Shown here piece after piece: positions 56,165 to 64,000 of a stretch of DNA of 64,000 nt. This DNA is from Oncomelania hupensis. Lineage: Eukaryota > Mollusca > Gastropoda > Littorinimorpha > Pomatiopsidae. Both the position numbers and the translations under genes were made by a program. Where the stretch lies: contig CM072514.1 in NCBI GenBank assembly GCA_036898135.1, forward strand, positions 77,533,442 to 77,597,441, given 5' to 3'. Below the pieces are notes generated by a model that worked only from the letters and a program-made list of their open reading frames with translations, ran no database searches and was not told where the DNA came from. Numbering within the stretch: position 1 is the first letter of the stretch; each line of letters starts with the position of its first letter.

Positions 56165-56390
56165 TGGTTCTGGTATATGTAGCGCTTTAGCAGCTCAAGG
56201 CACTAGCTGATACCAGGATCAAACTTGAGCCGTCTGAGGCCCGGGGACAGAGGGAGAATAGACCTAGTGCTCGCTTGTAGCTGACAGAACGTGCCTGTCT
56301 AGGACATGAGTCAGGAACTGTTTAAAAGTCTTGTGCGATGGAATGTGTGCGTGCACACGGACTAGACTTGGGGTTATGCTTTGGTCCAAA
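56165..56390 (-). mobile_element. SINE family B-related fragment
   Basis: In reverse it carries the 'GACTTTTAAACAGTTCCTGA' and 'CTCATGTCCTAGACAGGC' body words, plus the 'CAGCTCAAGGCACTAGCTGA' repeat also seen near 33890 and 36700. 56390-57660 holds no recognised gene. Confidence 0.55.
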
Positions 56391-57664
56391 AGGATGTAGG
56401 GGATGTTCTTGTCTGTGCATCAGGATGGTGGTGGTGGTGTTGGCCACTCCAGGTCTGTCAGCTACAGTTTCGAACCACTGCCTGCACTTATTAACTTTTA
56501 ATGCTTCAGTTGTCAATGCCTTCGCTTTAATCTCTGAGACCGCTGTGCCCCAGTTGGTCAGCCAAGCGGGTGAAGACCTTCTGTTATTGTCCTTGCATTG
56601 ATCAACAGTTGTTTGCATGCCTTTGGGCAGCGTCAGTAAGCTGTTGTTTTGGCCAACGCTTTGAGCAGCACTCTGAGCTAGTAAAAGCGCTATTTAAGAA
56701 CAATTTGCTAATGGTTGTTCCCAGACAAGGTCCTGCTCTTACTAAAGACTGTATTATAGTCTGGTCTGCCTGTTTATCTAGATGGCCCCAACTTTCTGGG
56801 CAATCCCCAAATGCCTGAAAGTTTTCGGGGGTCAAGTATAGCATAGACTAGACATGACGAAAACAGTTATTTTTTTTGTTGTTCTCATTATTTGGTGGGT
56901 TCTCAAAACAGTGCAATAAAAATGTTCTAGACGCATCTCAGAATTGCCACTTTTGTATTGATTTCACACTTCTTTTCAAAACGTTCGTGTGTGTGTTTAA
57001 TTGAATGGCTGTGAATTTTCGTTGGATAAAAGTCATGAAAAAAAAAATTGTGCAAGTCTGTTTTACTTGATTATCAGCCCCGATGCTTGAATCTTGACAT
57101 GGGCAATTCTGTTCACTCGGCAAAAAGGCAGGAGTTGTCGTATAAAGTTTTCCAACTTTATATTAAGCAAACAAAGCTTTTCGAAAATCACTGCTCATAA
57201 GCAGACAGTGCATTACTTATATAGTCTCAACAATCCAGAGAAGCTTCGAACATGCCAGAATGACACAATAACACCCAATTGAAATAGAACTCGTCACCGA
57301 CAGTACACACTGTCTTACGTCATAGAACATTCCACAGTTTACAAGCTATCACTAGATAGATCTGGAACATTTGATCAATAATAAACATGTAATTCCAGGA
57401 AGTTCACAACGCTACTATAACAATAACAACCGACAAAAATAATCAACATTATACATCCCTTTCTCTTACATAGTGGTCACATTTGGCTTACGTTTTAAGG
57501 CTTATGCATTGGTTCGGAGGTAGAGGCGCCATGTTTATCACAGCCCGGTTTGAATTTATGAACGTGTGTAGCTTTAATTTCACTACAACAAGGCGCTTTT
57601 CATGACGATGTAATGTACTCTTTCACGATTTGACTATAATATGAAAAAAACCCACTTTACTAAG

Positions 57665-57972
57665 GTCGACATGCAAAAAGTGAATTCAACTGCCTTTTAA
57701 CTTTAGCTCGCCAAGTCATGTGTACCAGACAACATGTGTTACATGTAATCATGCGTGTGGGAGGAGTTTAAATTGACCTCTAAACTTGTGATGTCACATT
57801 CTTGCTTCTGATTGGTCCTCGTGAGCCTAGCTTATGTATTTCTGCAGAAGAAATCAAACACGCGCTATCCTTGTGAAATGTTACGTTAGCCAATAGACAA
57901 GGAAATGCATACGGAATTCATAAGCGTAACACAAGTGTAGCCGAGTGCCTAGCACAAGTATGGCTGGGCCTT
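57665..57972 (+). repeat. Dispersed ~300-bp repeat, copy 2
   Basis: Same order of words as 1-290: 'GAATTCAACTGCCTTTTAAC', 'GGAGGAGTTTAAATTGACCT', 'AGAAATCAAACACGCGCTAT'. Small indels only. Borders are set by the limit of similarity. Confidence 0.75.
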
Positions 57973-58111
57973 AACAACAGCGTAGAATCAAATCAGGTAA
58001 ACACCTGCTATTAATGCACGCTTTGCCAAAAAAATGTTCTAAACTTTTGTGCAAGTCTCAATGATAACAGTGGGGTCGTGGTTTTGGCACACACTAGCAA
58101 TGTTTCAAGTT

Positions 58112-58290
58112 GAAAGGGCCTATTTAATTGGAAGGTTCGTGGAGGTTCCTCAACCTTTTTTTTAAGATCCTGAACCTAAATTCCTGAACAGTTTGGACTG
58201 AACCCCTAAGTTCGGTATCCAAGAACCTCGCCAAAAAAAAAAAGTGTTCTGAATCTCCACAAACCTCCCAGTTAGGGAATGGCCTTTAGT
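58112..58290. mobile_element. Palindromic MITE, diverged second copy
   Basis: 'ATTTAATTGGAAGGTTCGTG', 'GAGGTTCC' and the inverted end 'CTCCACAAACCTCCCAGTTA' match the plan of 31717-31905, with more mismatches. Confidence 0.65.
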
Positions 58291-58545
58291 AACATAGGGA
58301 AGGTTAGTACTTGGATGGATGACACTGCTTGGAAGGCTGCCACCAAACGACACTAAAAGATTAAAACAAGCGCATGACCCGCCTCAGTCCACCCAGCTGT
58401 TAATGGGTACCTGGATCCGTTTAGAACCGGGGAAGGTAATGCAGCGAAGAAGAAGAGATAGGCACTTGCCTCATTAAGCTGTCCTAGAGAAAAGGGAGGT
58501 ACCAACGACCGAAATGTTACAGGGACACCTTTACCTTTTATAACA
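58290..58545 (+). mobile_element. SINE with 5S-like segment, second copy
   Basis: 58302-58323 keeps GGTTAGTACTTGGATGGATG of the 5S control region. The body 'GGGGAAGGTAATGCAGCGAA' and 'GCCTCATTAAGCTG' matches 26296-26593. It ends in ACCTTTACCTTTT. 5' truncated. Confidence 0.75.
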
Positions 58546-59392
58546 GCTTGGTCTTGCCAAGATAAACCACTGGTGTCTGTTGACAATGAAACTGATCTGT
58601 CTCAGACTGTTGTACGAATTAAAGAACTAAATACAACGACAGGCGGTTCTCGCTTCCGCTGTGCATCATGTATTGTGTGTCTTTCACTGTTGCACATTTG
58701 CACGTGTGTGTTTTGTCTCTGTCTCTCTCTCTCTTGCTCATTTAGCAATATAAGAAAATGTGTGCAACGTTTGGTGTTGTCACTGGATATTAACAGCAAT
58801 GGATGCAACATGTACACGTCTTGTTTATTTACCACCTCCAGGATTGCATTCTGGAATAAAGCAACTATTCCCAAACACTGTGTCACCTGTCACAAAAAAA
58901 AAAAATGCACACAAACTTCCATCTTTCACAACATCAAACAAAGACACAGCAATTGTTGACTTTACACAATAGCCATCTTCTTATTTCTACATTTTCTTCA
59001 TCCACGTAAACCCATGCATTCAACACGCACGTATCTACAGATACTTTTCGTCTTTCACAGGAACAATGTCTTAGGTACTTTAGTCTAAATCAACTATAGT
59101 TATACCCCTATTATCGAAACTCACTCTACACGCATGCACACACCACAACCAATTTGCTCACTACACACTTTCCGCCTTCCACTTCTTGGTGGTGTTCATG
59201 ACATGCACCCCTAACGCGCAGGCGACACACAACCGCTTACTCTTATGACAGTGTCAATGAGTTGAATGGCAAAAAACAGCCTCTTTCTTGGAAGTACCAA
59301 TGAAAGGACAACACAAGACACGCGCGCATGCATGCATGCACACACACTTCAAACACACCTGTCCCCAACCTGCCCTGACATTTTCAGTCTGT

Positions 59393-59502
59393 TTACGTGG
59401 ACAAGAATTTCCTCTTCTTTGCGGTATTCATGAAAGGACGAAGAACATATTCTTCGTCTGCAATGTCCACCTGATCCAATGTACCACGCACCACTCTGTA
59501 CA
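59393..59502 (-). CDS. IMP4: IMP4 terminal exon
   Basis: A TATTTTCAG acceptor, 108 nt of sense codons counting the split Leu, then TAA. Contains RGTLDQ and the basic C-terminus. Confidence 0.88.
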
Positions 59503-62056
59503 CTGAAAATAAATAAATAAAATATACAAAAAAAGCAAGATATAAATGCTCGATTTTCCAGCTATAAAGCATATTTAAACTGCACTCCCCAAATCTTCAA
59601 ATTATAAATATATCATTTATAAGTTGCAGTATTTTAAACCACATTCCACTTTCTCACAGCATCAGGAGTATGTACTACAGTTAAACTTAAAGAAAGCATA
59701 CATTAGCCGCACCCGACAAAAAGCCTTTTACTTTTGAACCTCAAATATTTGTTCCAATGAACACAATTTTGAAGAGCATTTCAGGATTTTAATTCCTCCA
59801 GACATAAAATGATCAAGTCTCCAAAGTCTGCTAAAAAAAAAAAAAAGTGAAAATGTTACAGAAATTTCTCAAGGGTAAAAAAAAAAACGTACATCGCATG
59901 CAGAAGCGAGGCCCCACTTCCGAAAGCTGCAGTTCCTTGTCAACGTACTTGAATGTGTGATGCCTGCAAGCCAATGGACAGTTTCAGTTCAAACATTAAC
60001 AGCTACAGGCCGCTCGCCAAGTCAAAATAATAATAGTTCTAATTCACGTCAGTCAGTGAAGACTTTTATTATCCCGAAAAACAAAACACTTAAATCCAAT
60101 CGACTCATTGCTTCCTCTGTCTAGTCTGGATTCTATAGTTTTTGTTGGACACGGGTCGTCACAATCTTGTATCTAGTTGTTTTTTTCTTCTGAACCTAAG
60201 CATAATGATGCCTATATTAATGAAGACAAAAGCTAAGATGAAACGTTGTGATTGGGAAGTGATATAGGGTTCTCAAAAATGTTTTTGCAATGTTTTTTGG
60301 TGCTTGATTCAGTGTGCATCAGGATCTATAAAAAATATTAACACTACTACTAAGTAATGGACGTTACAGTGGCAGTTTTTCCCCAAATCACCAATCAGGC
60401 GCAAAGCATTGTGATCTGTACTCACCGACACAACAAAAAACACACTTATCACTCAAACACGTAGGGTGTAAAGGCAGGGAGGTTGCAATCAGAACACAGA
60501 AAGGGAAATACATTTTATTTGTGAAATTTCAGATTGACTGCAGTCAATACCATTATTGAAGGAAGTATACCAAGTACTGCAATACTAATAATAATAGTGA
60601 TTATGACTTAATTTTGATTTATTACAGAATGAAATTCAAACAATGATTCTCAAGACAACGATTTTTAACTACCTCTACAAGCTACAAGGGAGAGATCTAC
60701 GTAACATTGTACTGCCACAGCTCATGGATAGAGCGTCTGCCTGGCACAGCCATAACCCAGGTTCGAAGCCCATGGTGGGAAAGATAAAAGTGGCCATTTT
60801 TCATCGTCCATCTTAGCAGTATGATTGCTCTGGTGGTTCAGTGTTGATTTAGGTTTTCTACCCCCTATTCCCTGGAATAGTTATCCCTGTATAGCCAACG
60901 GTGGGTATGGACGTTAAACTTCAATGTTTGTTCATCTCCGCTACATGGTCCGCTATCTGGTCACTGAATTTGTCCTGAGGAAGGTTTTCATTCCCAAATA
61001 TAGACTTTTAAAACAAACTTCTTGCTCGAGTGTTTGACTTTTATTTTCTCATCTTTTTATCTTCGCCATAAGGAAGAAGAAGGGGCATTGCCAGAGGTGC
61101 AAAACTCTTCAGGTTGAGAAGGCTAACTTTTAACATATGACTTCAGGTTGAGAAAGCTAAACTTCTGTCACCGACTTCAGGGGAAATGGCTCCACTTCTG
61201 CCCTTGACTACTTCAGGGAAAATAGCTCAACTTCTGTCATTGGCTTCTGGGAAAAAGACTAAACTTTTGTCATTAACTTTAAGTAAAATTTCTCAACCTC
61301 TGTCATCGACTTCAGAGTAAATGGATCAATTTCTTTCATTGACTTCATGGGAAATGGCTTAATTTCTGTAATTGACTTCAGGAAAAATGGCTCAACTATC
61401 ATCTTTGACTTCATGGAAATAGGCTGAACTTCTGTCATTGGCTTCAGGGAAAATGGCTCCACTTCTGTCACCGACTTCGGGGGGAAATCGCTCAATTTCT
61501 TTCTGTATTATCCTATCCTATCCCGTAACTCGGAGGTCATAGGACACCACAGATGATCTTAACCAATGTACTCCATCTTTCTCTGTCCTCAGCAATTCTG
61601 GTGGTTTCGCTTAGTGTCAAACCAGTCCATTCTCGAATGTTGTAATCCCACCTCTTTTTCGGTCTCTCTCTTCTTCTACCTCCTTGCACTGTGCCTTGCA
61701 GGATGGTCTTTGTAAGGCCTGATGATCTGGTGACGTGGCCATACCATCGGAGTTTCTGTTTTTTCACCACCGTGAGCAGGTCATCGTGTTGTCCAATATA
61801 ATATAGATAATTAAAGTGTATTAGACTTCTAGGAAAAATGGCCCAATTTCTGTCTTCGACTTCAGGAAAAATTGCTTCATTTGTGTCCTTGGCTTCAGGG
61901 AAGCTACAGGTAAAGACGTTGCTCATATGAATGAAACCATCAAGTGAAAACTATCACACACCTGAAGTGGATAAAGTCATCCTTTAGAACAAAAGACATT
62001 GTCCTCTTGCTATCCTCTTTGTTGACAGGAAAAAGGTACTTCAAGATGTTCTTCAC
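59393..62056 (-). CDS. IMP4: IMP4 orthologue (U3 snoRNP Brix protein), last three coding exons
   Basis: Exons 61962-62056, 59893-59963 and 59393-59502 join in phase (2, 1) into 91 residues ending at TAA 59393-59395. IMP4 works in the nucleolus in the IMP3-IMP4-MPP10 part of the U3 snoRNP that processes pre-18S rRNA. Signature blocks of the Brix-domain C-terminus are visible: VKNILKYLFPVNKEDSKR, then FVLKDDFIHFRHHTF, LQLSEVGPRF, LYRVVRGTLDQ and a final basic RPFMNTAKKRKFL. This is about the last third of the usual ~290-residue protein. The 5' exons are not recognisable to the right of 62056 and probably lie outside the window. The 1.9 kb intron contains SINEs, a 39-bp satellite and a LINE fragment. 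Confidence 0.9.
59893..59963 (-). CDS. IMP4: IMP4 exon (second from end)
   Basis: A CTTGCAG acceptor and a GCGAT|GTACGT donor bound 71 nt; phase 2 in, phase 1 out. Contains the Brix signature SEVGPRF. Confidence 0.88.
60345..60600 (-). mobile_element. SINE family C, 5'-truncated, in IMP4 intron
   Basis: In reverse: 'CAATAATGGTATTGACTGCA', 'CAGATCACAATGCTTTGCGC'. The tRNA head is missing. Confidence 0.7.
60710..60940 (+). mobile_element. tRNA-derived SINE family A in IMP4 intron
   Basis: Head with GATAGAGCGTCTGCC and B-box GGTTCGAAGCC (60760-60770). Body 'AGATAAAAGTGGCC', 'CATCTTAGCAGTATGATTGC', 'GGTGGTTCAGTGTTGATTTA'. Ends near 'GGACGTTAAACTTCAATG'. Confidence 0.85.
61127..61905. repeat. 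39-bp minisatellite in IMP4 intron, split by a LINE fragment
   Basis: Ten or more units of the type CTTCAGGGAAAATGGCTCAA + CTTCTGTCATTGA (61127-61503), resuming at about 61826-61905 beyond the LINE fragment. The unit is 13 codons long and reads open on the minus strand for 78 codons (…KSMTEVEPFSL…). Confidence 0.9.
61511..61816 (-). mobile_element. Non-LTR retrotransposon 3' fragment inside the 39-bp satellite
   Basis: TCCTATCCTATCCCG tail at 61512, then the family's 3' coding end in reverse up to TCGTGTTGTCCAAT, about 61795. TGTATTA flanks both sides (61504-61510, 61817-61823). About 20 non-family bases sit at its 5' end. Confidence 0.85.
61962..62056 (-). CDS. IMP4: IMP4 exon (third from end)
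   Basis: An ATTTCAG acceptor and a TTCAG|GTGTGT donor bound 95 nt; phase 0 in, phase 2 out. Contains ILKYLFPV. Confidence 0.88.
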
Positions 62057-62189
62057 CTGAAATAGGACAAAACAATTTGTTAAAATTTTTAACCCACTCA
62101 TTAACACACACACAACCAGAAAGAAAAGGAGTATCATCCACACACCCTCGTTACTCCCTCTCCGGCAAATGTTCAAACCCAAATGTAAA

Positions 62190-62285
62190 TCTGAAATGTA
62201 TATCATTGCCTAATCAGCTAATGTAAATCTGAAAGGTATATCATTACCTAATGTAAATCTGAAATGTATATCATTGCCTATTTGC
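62190..62285. repeat. Three tandem ~35-bp units
   Basis: AATGTAAATCTGAAAKGTAT + ATCATTGCCT repeated three times with small gaps. Confidence 0.85.
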
Positions 62286-62384
62286 ATGTGTTGTGGGTGC
62301 GTGTGTGAAAGGCACCTAGAATAGTCATTGTACCATGAGATATGGGTGCTATAAAAATCGTTGTATTATTATTATTATATTATT

Positions 62385-62706
62385 CAGGGGTGGGAATTGC
62401 TGAAGTGAAAAATAAAGGAAACTAGGGGGGTCCGGGGGCATGCCCCCCCTGGAAAATTTTCAAAATCAAGAACAAAATCTGTGCAATCTGGCGTATTCTG
62501 ATTGCAAAATGTAAGTAGTTTTGAAGTATGAAAAACATTCTTTTTTTGTCTTTTTTTCTTGTGCTTTTTGTTTGAATGACCAAAGAATATAATGCTGTGA
62601 TGTAGTGCTAATAAACAATGTACAACTAACAGACACGTTGCATAAAGAAAATAACATAAATTCAAAAAGGATTTTTGTATATAACTGTATACATGTACAG
62701 TGATTA

Positions 62707-62754
<48 letters not shown>

Positions 62755-63168
62755 GTACACACACACACACACACAAAATTTGTACATAGTAGCTGAACAT
62801 GTACACAGCTGTATATTCAACATCTGAATATCAGCTGTCAAAACTAAACATAGCTCCAACATCAATATGGCAAGCAATGACATTCCAACTTGCTCTTCAG
62901 CTAAAACAACCAAAGAAAAAGAAAAACCTTCTTGAAAAGTTTCACCACGCTGTACAATCATAGCCTTTAAAGACATGATGGCGGTGATTAAGTACAACGA
63001 CCTCGACCTCTCACTTCCGGTGAGACTTCTGTTGCGCTGTGTCTAAACACCGCAATAGTGTAAAAAAAAATTTTTTTTAAATTTTTTGGCGGAAGCATTA
63101 TTGTTTTTGGCGGATGGGATTTTTTTTATGGCGGAAATCCGCCAAATGGCGGACAATTCCCACCCCTG
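62385..63168. mobile_element. hAT-like non-autonomous element, 784 bp
   Basis: Terminal inverted repeats CAGGGGTGGGAATTG and its complement. ATTATT lies directly outside both ends (6 bp visible, inside AT-rich repeat). Beyond the TIRs the ends are not alike. Interior: GA (62711-62751) and CA (62757-62776) tracts, 'GGCGGA' words near the right end, no transposase. The CAGGGGTGGGAA start is typical of hAT ends. Confidence 0.75.
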
Positions 63169-63529
63169 ATTATTAGTGTGCCTTGGGCAGAACCTACTGG
63201 ATGCTTCATGTGAACTAGCGCAGAGGGTGGGAGAAGAGGGAGAATTGGAGAAGAAAAAAAAAAGTCACCACTCTTCTTGTCCCTCCAACCTTCGGCCACA
63301 AATTTCTTCTTTTTTAATAAAAAGAACACTACATAAATAATTTCATGACTAAGGAGTCAAGATGGAATATGGATTTCTACCCCCCCCCCCTCTCTCCCCT
63401 CTCCCCAAAATACAAATAAACTAGAAGGGCAAAGCCCATGTAACTCACATGTATGAAAATGACTGCCCCGAAGAAAAAAAAAAGGAAACAGTCGCATGAA
63501 CATGCAAAGTAATACCAATTTTGACCTTT

Positions 63530-63960
63530 CTATGCTCTTGACCTTGAGATGACATTGACCGCCAGCTTCAAATACACTCATTTAATATCAAATAAACTCA
63601 AGCAAAAGGTGTATTATGCTCACAAAAAAACCAACAGTGTCCTTGGGATGACCTTGACCTTGGGATGACCTTGACGTGACCTCTCATGGTCAAATAACCC
63701 AATGTCGTTGCATACTATGGGTTAAATAAAGCCTTTCTACTGTATGAGGACCTTTTTTTTTATTATTTGCAGGGATTAAAATGAACTTGACCTTCAAGAT
63801 CAATTCAAAAACAAAACACATATGAAAGATCAATCTATCATCTCTAAATACAACAATTTTGAACTTTATATCGCTCAAATATAGGGTCAAGGTCACTTTA
63901 AAGTACCTACACTGACTTTGGACAGCCACAGTGACCTTGAAGTGAGGTCGACCAAATGTG
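63530..63960. repeat. Degenerate TGACCTTGACCTT-type repeats
   Basis: TGACCTTGACCTTGGGATGA and many single TGACCT/AGGTCA words on both strands near 63531-63700 and 63786-63955. No gene is supported from 63170 to the window end. Confidence 0.6.
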
Positions 63961-64000
63961 CAAAGAATATGTGTCTAATTGTCATAAACTTCCAGTGTGT

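Noticed and set aside
56322..56850. Overlapping frames of 80-98 codons on both strands
   Set aside because: They overlap a SINE B fragment and each other without splice sites or recognisable motifs.
62704..62997. Possible upstream IMP4 exon
   Set aside because: The minus-strand peptide does not resemble the IMP4 N-terminus, and the segment lies inside the hAT-like element.

Overview
The window looks like a non-model invertebrate animal genome, most likely a lophotrochozoan such as a mollusc. This is an inference from three things: small exons scattered through kilobase-scale introns, very heavy trinucleotide and dinucleotide repeat load, and a rich mix of tRNA-derived and 5S-derived SINEs, non-LTR retrotransposon fragments, palindromic MITEs and hAT-like elements. 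Nothing suggests a bacterial, viral or organellar origin. Most long open frames are translations of simple repeats and are not genes.

Three host genes can be supported by phase-consistent exons. (1) About 0.4-20.6 kb, minus strand: eleven exons whose splice phases all agree, encoding at least 648 residues of a protein I do not recognise. It has a signal peptide, a roughly 200-residue cysteine-containing ectodomain, several membrane segments and a basic loop domain. The 3' end lies beyond the left edge. (2) 47.07-52.33 kb, plus strand: a complete five-coding-exon gene for a 465-residue BORCS6 (lyspersin, BORC subunit) orthologue with a long acidic, low-complexity N-terminal half. (3) 59.39-62.06 kb, minus strand: the last three coding exons of the IMP4 orthologue (Brix-domain U3 snoRNP protein). 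Its 5' exons are not in the window.

Between 20.7 and 46.9 kb I find no host gene. This stretch is a layered deposit of transposable elements and satellites. At least eight fragments of one non-LTR retrotransposon family with an EN-RT type polyprotein and a (GGATA)n 3' tail occur across the window (1.3, 16.3, 20.1, 29.6, 41.5, 45.9, 54.4, 61.5 kb). The longest open copy (605 codons) sits inside an 18-bp minisatellite. A second ~0.7 kb retroposon family has five copies with flanking direct repeats (6.2, 11.3, 19.5, 37.0, 55.3 kb). One of these is nested inside a 1.55 kb palindromic element.

The two least ordinary elements are a foldback-like element made of inverted arrays of 41-bp units (5.0-5.7 kb) and the 1.55 kb palindrome (10.9-12.4 kb). 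Both lie in introns of the unrecognised membrane-protein gene. Other layered events are a SINE-like element that shares the LINE 3' tail and split a hairpin MITE (22.0-22.5 kb), a chimeric inverted insertion inside an older LINE relic (45.2-46.45 kb), and a SINE with a 5S rRNA-like promoter segment (26.3 and 58.3 kb).

Limits: exon calls come from reading frame, splice sites and phase by eye. No transcript, database search or alignment was available.
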